64,000 bases of DNA from Asterias rubens (Eukaryota; Echinodermata; Asteroidea; Forcipulatida; Asteriidae): assembly GCF_902459465.1 (NCBI RefSeq), contig NC_047065.1, positions 8,129,521 to 8,193,520 of the forward strand, read 5' to 3'. Below, piece after piece: positions 11,929-24,268 of this stretch (the first letter of the stretch is position 1; every line of letters starts with the position of its first letter). Under the pieces are notes generated by a model. The model was not told where the DNA came from, made no database searches, and worked only from the letters and a program-made list of their open reading frames with translations. The position numbers were made by a program, and so were the translations under genes.

Positions 11929-14002
11929 ATACTCCATCCCGACCGCTATGTGCAATTTGCCCTTGCGGTGACATTGGATGATAGGTGCGCCCTCAACATA
12001 CAGAAGAGCCATTTCTTTCCAGCATTAGCAATGTGTTCGTTTAATCATGGAAATAATCGCGGAAGTAACTTCTTTATGGAACAACGTCAAAAAAGAGCCC
12101 TGCACACTTTCCATAAAGATTTCTATTACCGATCAATTATTAATATGTTTACACAGGTGTTCAATAGTAATTGTTGTTTTGAAGCAGATGTTTTGAGACC
12201 AAACTGTAGAATGTAATCTGCATTTTTCATAAGTACCCACTTAAATTGTCTGATTTATTGATGTAACATTTGAACACCATTTATGATCTTCCTTAGATTT
12301 TGGTTATTCTTGTGTGTTCGTTTTAAGTTAAAAGTTTGTATTTCTTTTTGAATAATTCCGAAAAAATAGCTAAGAGTTTTGTCTACGTATTTCTGAACCC
12401 TTTTTGTAAATCTAATCCAGGGCCTTATATTTATACGTTTATTTGATTGAGATTTGGAACAAGTTGCTTGCCATTTTTATTCACCGCAAAAGTGCATTTT
12501 GTACAAAATATGTATTTGAATATTAATTTTCTTATTTTGTGTTTTTAACAAAAAATATGCAATTTGAAGTGTATAGATAAATGCAAACCCTAATTGTGTT
12601 GTATCAACTTGGTTGGGTTAGAGTAAGGGGCGAGTCGAGGAAGGGGGGGGGGGCTGCACTCAGGTGGGATTTTGTATGGATTCTCGAATGAGATAGCATG
12701 CATCAAGTGATGGGTAGCTCGAGAACTGTATATTGTGTGTGGTGTGTATCGAGAGGTTTGACTGCAAGTTACAGTCTGCAACTACAACTTTGACATAAAT
12801 TTTAACAATGCAAACTGTTAAATCAGCGCCCGCTGTGGGTGATCTAGCGTCATTTTGGGCGTCATCAACTTGGAATGGATGGTAATTTAAACCTCTTGGA
12901 AGAGATGAGCTTGACCCAATTTTCCTGTGTGTTATTGAAGTATAAGTTTACCAATATTAAATTGTGCATAAAAAAATGTAAACGAGCTCAATATCTAAGA
13001 GCGGTTCATTATAAGATATTACCGAACTTATGTGAAATCGTAGTAACGGATTTATATAGTAAAGCGGGTAAAACTTCTTTTCTTTATTCTTCCATAAACC
13101 CGTTACGTCTAGAAGGATTTCATAAGCCGTGTTAGTGGATTATAAATCCGCGTTTTATTATTTAGAATGTTATTAACTAGGACTATTTTCAGAGGGAAAC
13201 ATACGCCAATCCCTTACTTATGGCTACTGGCTGCATACGAATTACAGGCGGCCATGTGCACATCAAAGCATACCGTTACATTAATAAATCACATGTCCCA
13301 AGACACTAGCTGATTCAGAAACTGAAATATTCAACAGATTTTTAACCCCAGAGTATACTGGCTATAGTAAAAGGAGAGTGTACACTAATCCGAATTCTTG
13401 ATTATTTTCTACGGGCTACGGTCATTTTTCCGGATCCCTTCCCTTCAAGAACTCAAAATGAATGTTGGTTAAAAAATACACCTAATGCATAAATTTAGTT
13501 GGATGATTGAGGCGGTGAAAAGAATACCCGAATTACAATAAACAAAACACTCACGTTGACTATTTTGATTAACTTGATCACGGTGTGAAAAGTCGCTGCG
13601 TTTGGTGTTTATGAATAAGATTTGTACTTCAAAGAAATATTTCGTATTTGTATCCGGCATTTTTGTTTTTGCGATACACCCCGCAGTTCCTCGTGTTTTG
13701 TCCAAGGTGTTTGGGAGTTATGGAATGCATTATTATTTGTTTTATTCCAAATTGATGAGATAAACAGTATTATTCCGACGCTTATTTCTGTGTTAATTAT
13801 TCCTCAAATGTTGCCACCGTGGCCCAGTGGTAGACAATCATACAAAATGGTTTCACTAACTATCAACGGTATTTAAAATTTGATTATCAAATAAAAACTA
13901 AATATAGTCAGAAATTGCCAACTTTCCCTCCATAAACATGTACGGGGAAATTGTTATGGTTGGATGTTTTGGTGTTTACAAGTATTTCATACTGTACGTT
14001 AA
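11929..14002. other. Intergenic, mostly featureless
   Basis: A tRNA-like half motif (TGGCCCAGTGGTAGAC, about 13822) may be a SINE remnant. Otherwise no gene or repeat is recognised. Confidence 0.45.
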
Positions 14003-14370
14003 AGATGCTATGTCAGATTTTTGGCCCCAAGCATTAAAAAATAGATTTTTTTTGAGTTAATGGTATTTCAAAGAGTATAACCCGCCCTAACGAAAAAAAG
14101 TTTAACTTTTATTTTAATGGTCAGGAACCATGACAAAAATGTAAAACGTTTCTTATAAAACACATAATAATTGGTCACGTGATATATTGTCGGGTTCCCG
14201 ACAAAAACTAATTTTTTGCACTTTATTTCACTGCTACTAATAATTGGCGGACTTTTTCGAGCAATGGCTCAAATGAAAGCTTGTAACTTTCTCGACCCCT
14301 ATCAAAATACCTATTGAATTTTAAATCAAAATTTTGGGGTCAAATCGGCCAAAATTCTGACATAGCATCT
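14003..14370. mobile_element. TTAA element, family F
   Basis: Left end AAGATGCTATGTCAG and right end GACATAGCATCT, flanked by TTAA (13999, 14371). A second copy is at 23860. Confidence 0.85.
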
Positions 14371-15513
14371 TTAATCCATCAAAGACCTTCCCCCCCCCCT
14401 TTTTTTGACGCCACTCGAAACCCAGCAACAGATATTTTTAAAGACGTAGAGTCAATGTAACTTGGACTGGATGGAGATTCATGTGCGAATGACTCTCATA
14501 AATCTACGCCATCAACGCTTTAAGCTTCCAATGGAACCATTCGCGAATGGGAAACTCTTAAAACTATACTTAACGAGTTTTCAGTCAATAGTGGACATGG
14601 TTGCCGAAGAAAATATTGCAACTGTTCAGAGTAAAAGTAAAGTATTGATAAATGGGAAACGTTGACATTATAATTATACGATAATCAGGGTCTTCCGAAA
14701 TCATACCTTAAAGATGCATATTCCATATAGCCGTAGCCGCCAATTCGGATCCCGCCTAACTGAAAGCGACGTCAAACTGACGTTACTGTAATCCGTGTCA
14801 AATCACATTTTTTGAACCAGCCTAACCCAGAAATGGGTCCTAAAAAGATACCCGGATTTCCGGACCCTGAAGTCAGGAGTGCATCGTGGTCAGATCTACA
14901 ATCCTTTGTTTGGAAATATCGGAACAGTAATGTGCACATTTTTGGTTCAAAAAACAACAAGAAAAACATCAACATGGAGTATACATTTTTAACAAATTAA
15001 TGTTTGTATAAATTATTTATAATAAAAGGAAGGTTTCAAAATGTAGATACAAAACATTATAGTGTTATCAGAGTAGCTGACTATATTAAATAAGGAAAAC
15101 AATAAGACTGAATATGACGCATATCTCGGCACCGAGTGCTAAGTGCATGGAATTAAATAAATTACTTTTAAAAAGTCAATGATGTACAAATAATCTTTTC
15201 AAAGGTATTGTGTAATGGTACGAAATACCTTCTGATTAAAGAGAAACATTCAATTTTAAATCTAAACGGGAAACCTATTTTCGAAGTCACAATCCGTGAC
15301 AGCAAAGCTAAAGTATAAGTGCTTTGGAAAGCAGAGAGTCTTAATAACCTTAAACACTTTGGATTATTACAAAATGTGAACTAAGTGTGGGGTGTCAGCA
15401 GTAAATTTGATTAAGAATAATAAGGTTGGATGTGCAATTTCTGTAAAGTCTGTAAAAACCTCCCTGTTATCTGACTGCACTGTAGCAACAATGTCGGGCT
15501 TCTGGAGTGTTCT

Positions 15514-15760
15514 GGGCCCAATTTCATAGAGATGCTAAGCACAAAAAATTGCTTAGCAAATCAAGGAATTTCTTCCTTGATAAGAACAGGATTAACAACC
15601 AAATGTTCACATGATTTTCAGGATAAGCAAACAACAGCTGAATGCCAGTGACAAACAATATGCAAAAAATGGAAATTTGGTTGGTAATCTTGTTTTTATC
15701 AAGGAAGAAATTTCATGATAAGCAAATTCTTGTGCTTAGCAGCTCTATGAAATTGGGCCC
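15514..15760. mobile_element. Foldback element, GGGCCCAATTTCATAGAG ends
   Basis: Inverted ends of about 30 bases (GGGCCCAATTTCATAGAG, then a stretch rich in GCTAAGCA). The interior is also palindromic (TCAAGGAA...TTCCTTGA). Relatives are at 42949, 55090 and 56583. Confidence 0.7.
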
Positions 15761-16074
15761 ATGTAAAAAGAAATGCTTTATTTCAATGGTGTTGCATTCG
15801 TCTATACAGCTCTTTAAGGGTCTTGGAAATTTGTTGAATAAATTAACATAATAATAAACTTTGTTTGTTCTAACAAACTTATAAAAACTGACATCGGTGT
15901 TTCAACAGTAATTTTTTGCAAACATCAATTAACAAATTAACAGAATAAGTTTCAGTTTTTCAGACTAGTTTTAGTTTTATTAGACTTTACACTGGCATAA
16001 AAATATAGAAATACAAATCGATACGAGAAAAAAAAAATAAAGAATCAAATTAGCTATAAAAAATACCAAGCCAG

Positions 16075-16166
16075 TGAGTGACGAGGAGGAACAGGTGACC
16101 AGCACCTCTACAAAGCCGTCCTGCTACACTTTGAGGGGCAAGCACACTTTTAGTTTGTCATTGTGA
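16075..16166 (+). other. Possible terminal exon with acidic start
   Basis: After CCAG at 16074 the frame reads SDEEEQVTSTSTKPSC and runs 29 codons to TGA. It is GC-richer than its flanks, and the GC falls at the stop. The acceptor lacks a good pyrimidine tract, and the opposite strand is also open here. Confidence 0.22.
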
Positions 16167-16324
16167 CATCAAGAAGGTTGATAAAGTATATAATAACATA
16201 AAAACTATTAATCAAAGGTTCATCATTACTTAGCATTTCAACATGAAAACAAATTGAAACGTCATTGCTTCAATTGATGTGATTCGTTACATTATTGATC
16301 TTAGCCGATGTTGAGGCACCACGC

Positions 16325-16380
16325 TCTTTTAAGAAGGTTTTGGTTCGAGTCCCGCCTAGTTCCCATTTGCCTTTTCAAAA
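16325..16380 (+). repeat. tRNA-derived SINE fragment
   Basis: GGTTCGAGTCCCGCCTAG followed by CCATTTGCC; related to the fragment at 22340-22400. No intact 5' half is present. Confidence 0.35.
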
Positions 16381-17148
16381 CGTGCACGAAATTCAGGGTG
16401 GCGCTTGTGATCAGCAGAAGTTATTGCCATTTAAAAAAACAAGACATTGTAAGCTGTTATTGACTTTAATATTGTGTAGTGTGGTCTGTCGTGGTTCCCG
16501 CATCTGTATACACTAATTGTGAGCAATTTAAACCTTTAAACCTTAAGAGTACCGTTAAAACCATTCCAGTTAACATTAATGTATGTGCCTGCTGATTGGT
16601 CAATAATGAATCAATGTAAAACTGTCAATGTTGAAACAGTCGTTTACAATCTGCACACAACGCTTTAAAGCATTCTTTATAACCGTCTGAAATAAATCAT
16701 AAGTAAGCATTGAGTAATATTGGTTATAGAGATATATATTACAATTATACAAATTGTTCCAGAGGTATTTTCGAGAATTTTCAGTCGGATGGACTCAAAG
16801 ACGATTTTATCAAAAGGTTTTAGAAACAATGAGTGTACTGGTTTGCTATAAAGATATTGCACTTCCTATGACATAAAAGTCCTTGGTCCACCTTATGGTG
16901 AACTCGACCCCCATTGTATTACACCGTACAACATATTTAAATTAATTGTATCAAAGTAACAAACAACAAAAGAAATTACGCAACACTAATGATTAACGAA
17001 ATAAAGAGTTTAATAAAAACTCGCCTAAGTCTTTCGTGTGTTTTAAGAATGACTTTGTTTACATAATTATGTTATTCGAATAAAAAAAAAACATGATGAA
17101 GTTAACTGAGATGTTGCTGTTTTTGCATTGTGGCGAAATTAAAGCAAA

Positions 17149-17346
17149 ATGCAATGGTTTGTCTTTGTTTCCGTCTTCATTTTTAATGTGTCTTTTTGTG
17201 AACTAATTGAGGCACCATGCATCCCCATTCCATGTGACCACGATCCCGTCTGCTACTTCCATATAAAAAGCGGATTTGATACTTTATTTATCACACAGAC
17301 GCCTAATTTAACTTCATATACAGTGGACGTCCATACTACTCACTGA
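17149..17346 (+). CDS. Possible small secreted protein
   Basis: A 65-codon frame begins MQWFVFVSVFIFNVSFC, a plausible signal peptide. It continues with three cysteines spaced C-x4-C-x5-C (residues 23-34) and an NLT glycosylation motif. No paired domain is complete, and no upstream promoter or downstream poly(A) signal stands out. It ends exactly where the 21-bp minisatellite begins. It may be chance or the first exon of a longer gene. Confidence 0.25.
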   Translation: MQWFVFVSVFIFNVSFCELIEAPCIPIPCDHDPVCYFHIKSGFDTLFITQTPNLTSYTVDVHTTH

Positions 17347-19357
17347 GATGCTCCATAATTCACGAGGTTGATCTACGATTCAAGAGGATGGTCCATAAAT
17401 CACTGGGGATTGTCCCTGATTCACTGGGTATATGCTCCATGATTCACTGGGCAGTGTTACATAATTCAGTTGGGATTGTCCCTGATTCACTGGGTATATG
17501 CTCCATGATTCACTGGGCAGTGTTACATAATTCACTGGGGATGATCCATGACTCACTGGAATGTTCCATAATTCATTGTTATACCTCTGTACAAATTGTG
17601 AAGTTTGATTGGTCGAGAACCAATCACGTGCCGTGCAACAAATACGCATGTTACATGGCTCAGGGGTCGGGTAACATGAAGAGTGATGTACACCGGTGTA
17701 CATCACCTTGATCGTTCCCAGCGTTGGTCGATTTCCAGCGCTGTGTACGAAACAACCGCGGGTTCGATGGAATTGTTTCGTCGTAATAATGTTTGAAGAT
17801 GACAACAGAACTTCGAGAAGAGGAATAACAATATACAGAGGTATAACAAAACAATTGTTGCACGCTGTGACTGGGGTCCATGGGTTTTGTACACCCTCGA
17901 GGGGAAATGGCACCCTCGGCTTCGCCTCGAGTTCCATTTTCCCCCTCGAGTGTACAAAACGCCATGGGCACCGTTACAGCATGCAACAATTGTATACTGG
18001 CATACTCCAAGATTCACTGGGGATGGATGCTCCATGACTCACTGGAATGTTCCATAATTCACTGGCATGTTCCATGATTCACTGGTGATGCTCAATGATA
18101 CTGGGGATGGTCCATGATTCACTGGGCTGCTCCAAGATTCACTGAGGATGCTCCGAGATTCACTGGGGATGTTCCATGCTTTACTGGGGATGCTCCATGA
18201 TTCACTGGGGATGCTCCATGATTCACTGGGGATGCTCCATGATTCACTGGGGATGCTCCATGATACTGGGGATGGTCCATAAATCACTGGGATGATCCAT
18301 GGTTCTCGGGATGCTCAATGATTCACTGGGCTGCTCGACGATTCACTTGGGTAATCTATGATTCACGGGGATTGTCCATGTTTCACTGGGGATGGTCCAT
18401 GTTTCACTGAGATGGTCCATGATTCACTGGGATGGTCCATGATTCACTTAAATGGTCCATAACTCACTGGGCTGCTCGATGATTAACTGGGTTGTCTATG
18501 ATTCACTGAGGATGCTCCAAGATTCACTGGAGATGCTCCATGATGCACGGGGATGGTCCATAATGCACTGGGATGCTCAATGATTCACTTAGATGCTCGA
18601 TGATTCACTGGGGTTGTCTATGATTCACTGGAGATGGTCCATGACTCACTGGGATGTTCCATAATTCACTGGCATGCTCCATGATTCACTGGCATGCTCC
18701 ATGATTCACTGGTGATGCCCATGATACTGGGGATGGTTTATAATTCACTGGGATGGTCCATGATTGACCAGAATGGTCCATGATTCACTGGGGATGGTCC
18801 ATGATTCACTGGGGATGCTCCATGATTCACTGGTATGCTCCATGATTCACTGGTGATGCCCATGATACTAGGGATGGTCCATGATTAAGAGGATGGTCAA
18901 TGATTAAAGAGGATGGTCCATGATTCACTGGCATGCTCAATGATTCACTGAGGATGCTCCAAGATTCACTGGGGATGGTCCATGATTCAATGGGAAGTTC
19001 CATGATTCACTGGAGATGCTCCATGATTCACTGGTGATGCCCATGATACTAGGGATGGTCTATAATTCACGGGGATGGTCCATGATTGATGAGGATGGTC
19101 CATGAATCACTGGCATGCTCAATGATTCACTGAGGATGCTCCAAGATTCACTGGGGATGGTCCATGATTCAATGGGAAGTTCCATGATTCACTGGGGATG
19201 GTCCATGATTCACTGGGGATGCTCCAAGATTCACTGGGGGTGCTCCATGATTCACTGGGGATGGTCCATAACTCACTGGGATAGTCCATGATTCACTGGG
19301 GATGCTCCATAATTCACTTGGATGCTCAACGATTCACTGGGATGCTCAATGATTCAC
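17340..19357. repeat. 21-bp minisatellite, interrupted at 17578-18006
   Basis: Head-to-tail copies of GATTCACTGGGGATGCTCCA(T), a 21-bp unit with many one-base variants and some shortened units. The number 21 keeps frames open on the minus strand (repeating SESWSIP), but frequent length changes break them. The array is split by the composite palindromic element. Confidence 0.93.
17578..18006. mobile_element. Palindromic composite element, copy 2, inside minisatellite
   Basis: Same two-part structure as 10434-10887: GTTATACC to GGTATAAC (17847), then a long palindrome. Minisatellite units resume directly on both sides, so it inserted into the array or spread with it. Confidence 0.8.
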
Positions 19358-19667
19358 CTTACATTTTGAAATAATTGGAATATTTATAATATTGATAATA
19401 TGGACAGCTGATTATTGTCAAACAATGTGCCATAAAGACGTCATAATAATCGATGGGCTGTTACAGGGGATCGATTAGTAACGAATAATTTATCAAGGAA
19501 GTGCTTTGTCTTCATGTTTATCTAGAGCTTTAATTCCACTGAGGAATTTCAAAACAATGAGCACTATCTACCGTACAATTTAGCATTGATGTCATCATCA
19601 AAACTCTCGGTTAACCAATGAAGAAAATGAGAACACGTTGTTGCCTTCATTTTGTTGTAAGGTTTAA

Positions 19668-20050
19668 AGACAGTGGACACTATTGGTAATTGTCAAAGAC
19701 TAGCCTTCACAGTTAATGTATCTCAACATATGCATAAAATAACAAACCTGTGAAAAATTTGAGCTCAATCGGTCATCGAAGTTGCGAGATAATAATGAAA
19801 GAAAAAACCACCCATGTCAAACGATATTTTGTGGGTTTAGATGTTGATTTCGAATCCTCAAGTTCTAAATCTGAGGTCTCGAAATCAAATTGATGGAAAA
19901 TCACTTTTTTGTTCTCGAAAACTATGGCACTTCACAGGGAGCCGTTTCTCACAATGTTTTATACCATCAACCTCTTCCCCATTACTCGTCACAAAGTAAG
20001 GTTTTATGCTAACATTTATTTTGAGTAATTACCAATAGTGTCCACTGCCT
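19668..20050. mobile_element. TTAA element, family A, between 55-bp direct repeats
   Basis: Flanked by TTAA at 19664 and 20051. The 55 bases before it (19612-19666, TAACCAATGAAGAAAATG...) recur after it (20053-20106) with a few changes. Confidence 0.88.
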
Positions 20051-20845
20051 TTAACCAATGAAGAAAATGATAACACATTGTTGCCTTAAATTTTTTGTAA
20101 GGTTTAATTTAATCTTCACACAAAAAATAAGAGTAAAAATCGCGTGAAACATCGCCTATACACGCCACTCTCGTTTTGGATCATTAGCATTAATGAACCA
20201 AGCCACGTTGAACAAAGCCATCTGTCAAAAAAGATTAATTGCAAGTAGCCTAGGCCTAATGACTGTTCTGTTAATGATTAACATACCAATGGCTACAAAG
20301 TTTGTGGCTAATAGTTTAATGGCTATACGTTAATGGCTATTAACATTATTGGCTAACATAATATGTTTGAAAGACATAACTTTCAGCCCAAAGTGTATAC
20401 AATATTACAATAAAACAAGTAACAAATGCCAAAGTTAATCACAATAAGCTTTTGCATACGTTTTCGAGCCAACGGAGAATAAATAAATAAAGCTATGACC
20501 TTAGGCTTACATGGTTCCAAAAATCGTACATATTTTTTAAATGTGCATTATCTTAGAAAATTAAATAATGAAACCAGAAATGGAAAAAAGACTGAATTTT
20601 CGACCACGCACGTTCAAGTTGGGACACCGTTTAGGTTTTTTTTAAATATTCAACTAAACCATCGACTACTTCCACTTCATCGGTTAATATATTGTCGACA
20701 GACAAAAACAGACGCATCTTCTTACAACAATAAACGTGACCAATCATTGAACAAACAGCAAATTTAATATTAAAAACAGTCTGAATATTATCAAATTAAA
20801 ATCATTATTATTTTATGCTGAACGTACGTCTTCTTACAAAATAAA

Positions 20846-21218
20846 AGACACTGGATACTGTTGGTAATTGTCAACGACTAGTCTCCACAGTTGGTGTATC
20901 TCAACATATGCATAAAATAACAAACCTGTGAAAATTTGAGCTCAATCGGTCGTCAAATTTGCGAGATAATAATGAAAGAAAAAATACCCTTGTCACACGA
21001 AGTTGTGTGCTTTCAGATGCTTGATTTCGAGACCTCAAATTCTAAACTTAATCTCGCAATCAAATTCGTGGAAAAATACTTCTTTCTCAAAAAATACTCC
21101 ACTTCAGAGGGAGCCGTTTCTCACAATGTTTTATACCATCACCTCTCCCCATTACTTTAATCAAGAAAGGTTTTATGCTAATAATTATTTTGAGTAATTA
21201 CCAATAGTGTCCACTGCC
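20846..21218. mobile_element. TTAA element, family A
   Basis: Left end AGACACTGGATACTGTTGG and right end before TTAA (21219). The left flank is mutated. Confidence 0.85.
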
Positions 21219-21528
21219 TTTAATAGCGGATAGTAGTATCTCAGAACGTAATGGGCCATATTATCATGAAGCCCCCCCCCTCCCAATCCTTCTTCAATGA
21301 TATTATAACCTCTAAATGCTCACAGTGGGTCAGTAACCTGGATTTGTAATGCCACTGAACTGAAGCAGCAGTTTATTTACTACAATCAGGATTTGTAATT
21401 ACAATGACACATAGCAGGTGCATTTATTGTTATTAACAATAAGGTTTAATTATAATCAGCCTCACAATACATATTACCTTCTGTCAACACAAGCTATATA
21501 CTCACAACAAATATCTTACGTCCCTTAA

Positions 21529-21907
21529 AGACAGTGGACACTATTTGTAAAAAACTCAAAATAATTATTTGCGTAAAACCTTAATTGGTAACGGGTAATG
21601 GGGAGAGGTTGATAGTATAAAACATTGTGAGAAACGGCTCCCTCCGAGGTGATGTAGTTTCCGAGAAAGAAGTAATTTTTCACGAATTTGATTTCGAGTC
21701 TTCAGATTTTAAATTGTGAGGTCTCGAAGTCAAGCATCTGAAAGCACACAACTTCGTGTGACAATGATTTGTTTTCTTTCATAGTTATCTCGCAATTCCG
21801 ACGACCAATTGAGTTCAAATTTTTACAGGTTTGTTATTATGCATTATGTTGAGATACACCAAGTGAGAAGACTGGTCTTTAACAATTACCATTAGTGTCC
21901 ATTGTCT
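21529..21907. mobile_element. TTAA element, family A (first of an abutting pair)
   Basis: TTAA at 21525 and 21908. The right TTAA is also the left TTAA of the next copy. Confidence 0.9.
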
Positions 21908-21911
21908 TTAA

Positions 21912-22294
21912 AGGCAGTGGACACTATTGGTAATTACTCAAAATAATTATTAGCATAAAACCTTTATTGGTTACGAGTAATGGGGAGAGGTTGATGGTAT
22001 AAAACATTGTGAGAAACGGCTCCCTCTGAAGTGCCATAGTTTTCGAGAAAGACATAATTTTCCACGAATTTGATTTCGAGACCTCAGATTTAGAACTTGA
22101 GGTCTCGAAATCAACCATCTAAACGCACACAACTTCGTGTGACAAGGTTGGGTTTTTTCTTTCATTATTATCTCGCAAGTTCGATGACCGATTGAGCTCA
22201 AATTTTCACAGGTTTGTTATTTTATGCATAATGTTGAGATACACCAACTGTGAAGGCTAGTCTTTGACAATTACCACTAGTGTCCAGTGCCTTA
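21912..22294. mobile_element. TTAA element, family A (second of an abutting pair)
   Basis: Begins right after the shared TTAA (21908-21911). The right end is slightly changed (CAGTGCCTTATTAA). Confidence 0.88.
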
Positions 22295-22339
22295 TTAAAC
22301 GGGGTTTTTTTTAGCAACACGAAATTATTAATTATTAAC

Positions 22340-22400
22340 ATTAACATGCAATGTAATGGTCGTGGTTTCGAATCCCACCCGAGTAATTTGCCTGTTGATT
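22340..22400 (+). repeat. tRNA-derived SINE fragment
   Basis: B-box-like GGTTTCGAATCCCACC followed by CGAGTAATTTGCCTG. A similar B-box plus tail occurs at 16335-16375, so both are pieces of one SINE family. Confidence 0.4.
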
Positions 22401-22444
22401 TTGTTAACAGAACTCGGGAAAGTACTGAGTAAACAGTGCTCTAA

Positions 22445-22803
22445 AGGGAATGTACGCGTTTGGTAACTACTCAAAACAAATATTAACTTAAAAACTGACT
22501 TGGTAACGAGCATTGGAGAGCTATTGATAATATACAACATTGTGGGAAACGACTCCCTCTGAAGTAACGTAGTTTTTGAGAAAGAGGTAATTTCTCACTA
22601 AAATAATAAAAGACTTCTAGCTAGAAGTCTTTTATTCTTATCTGAAAGCACACAAATTCGTCAAACAAGCACACAAATTCGTCCTTGCAACTTCGATGAC
22701 CAATTGAGCCCAAATTTTCACAGGCTTGTTATTTTATGGTTATGATGGGATACACCAAGTAAGAGGACTGGTCTTTGACAATTACCAAACGTGTACCCTC
22801 CCT
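22445..22803. mobile_element. TTAA element, family D
   Basis: AGGGAATGTACGCG to CGTGTACCCTCCCT, right TTAA at 22804, left flank CTAA. Centre palindrome AGACTTCTAGCTAGAAGTC. Confidence 0.85.
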
Positions 22804-22909
22804 TTAATAAAGACATCGGTGCAGGAGCTAAGATATTAGTAACATCATTGATGATAGTCGAATACAATAAACAGCCCGCTACGTTTTTTAGGTTTATTTT
22901 TACTATTAA

Positions 22910-23255
22910 AGCCATTGGACACTTTCGGCACAGAATTTTTAAAGTTCACAGATTTACAAATAACTTACAGGGTGAAAGACTTCTCTTGAAACATTGTTCC
23001 ATGAAATGCTCTACTTTTTGAGAAAACATTAAAACAATATCAATTCTCGATATCGAGAATAACGGATTTATTTTTAACACATTTCACGACACGGCGAAAC
23101 CTGCAGAAACAAGGGTGTGTTTTCCTGTTATTTTCTCCCGACTCTGACAAACCGATTGAGCCTAAATTTTCACAGGTTTGTTATTTGATATAGAAGTTGT
23201 GATACACGAAGTGTGGGCCTTGGACAATACTGTTTACCGAAAGTGTCCAATGGCT
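22910..23255. mobile_element. TTAA element, family B
   Basis: TTAA at 22906 and 23256. Ends AGCCATTGGACACTTTCGG and its inverse. Confidence 0.9.
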
Positions 23256-23859
23256 TTAAAGACATAGTACATTAATGCCAATTATCCAAAGCTCACCGAT
23301 AGTTAAGTTCAACAACCTTGCAGAGAAATAATTTCTTCTGCTGACAGACAAAATGAAGTAAAGAAATAATAACTGACGACCCCACAAATCACAGCTGCTA
23401 CGTTGATTGCCACACAATTTAAATGAGCTTCTTGAGAATGTGCATTAAATCTATTCCACTGGTTGTAATTAAAAAATGTCTGATTTGTTTCCCAGCCTTT
23501 CAGTTGTGAATTTGTTTTTCTTGCGAGGAAGTAATTCTAAAAACCGAATCATGACCAAATAAGTATACAATGGAAATCACGAAAATATTTCCAATGATTT
23601 TTTTAGACGTTAAACAAAATTAATTTAAAGTAGTGTAAAAGCTAACTTTCCTTTGATGTTAACTAAAATTTGCAATAAGTACCAAAATATGATTAGCCTT
23701 TAAGACAATAACCTAAACAATTACCATTATCAACGTGAACATCTGGAAAGCGCCTTTTATAGTTTCAACTCTTTGAGAGAAATTTGACAAAACTTCGAAG
23801 CACTGTCTTTCCCAACCACTGGTAAGGGACGCCATGACGGACCGGATATGATTGGTTAA

Positions 23860-24233
23860 AGATGCTATGTCAAATTTTAGGCCGATTTGACCAAAAGATT
23901 TTGATGTAAAATTCTGTTCAATAGGTATTTTGATGGGGGTCGAAAAAGTTACAAGCTTTCATTTGAGCCATTGCTCGAAAAAGTCCGCCAATAATTAGAA
24001 GCAGTGAAATAAAGTGCTCAAAATTAGTTTTTGTCGGGATCCCCACAATATATCACGTGACCAATCCTTATGTGTTTTATAAGAAACGTTTGTAATTTTT
24101 GTCATGGTTCCTGACCATTAAAAGTAAAAGTTAAACTTTTTTTCCGTTAGAGCGGGTGAAACTCTTTGAAATACCATTCACTCAAAGAAATATTTTATTT
24201 AATGTTTGGGGCCTAAAATCTGCCATAGCATCG
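23860..24233. mobile_element. TTAA element, family F
   Basis: TTAA at 23856 and 24234. Same ends as 14003-14370. Its right edge is 35 bases from the stop codon of the Cys-rich gene. Confidence 0.85.
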
Positions 24234-24268
24234 TTAACAATACAAATAGGAATGCAAAGACGGAAAAT

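Larger units (their letters stand above)
14371..17148. other. Intergenic, few signals
   Basis: Contains the foldback element at 15514, a weak terminal-exon candidate at 16075 and a SINE fragment at 16325. The open frames at 14462 and 14812 show no coding support. Confidence 0.45.

Noticed and set aside
11776..12216. 146-codon open frame, + strand
   Set aside because: Its first third runs through the palindromic element at 11774-11928 and the rest shows no family or splice context; the matching frame on the other strand is the palindrome's echo.
17380..17937. 185-codon minus-strand frame with heptad repeats
   Set aside because: It is minisatellite plus composite element read through; the repeat length of 21 keeps it open by arithmetic.
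17340..19357. CRISPR-like array
   Set aside because: The repeats are contiguous 21-mers without unique spacers, in a eukaryotic genome.
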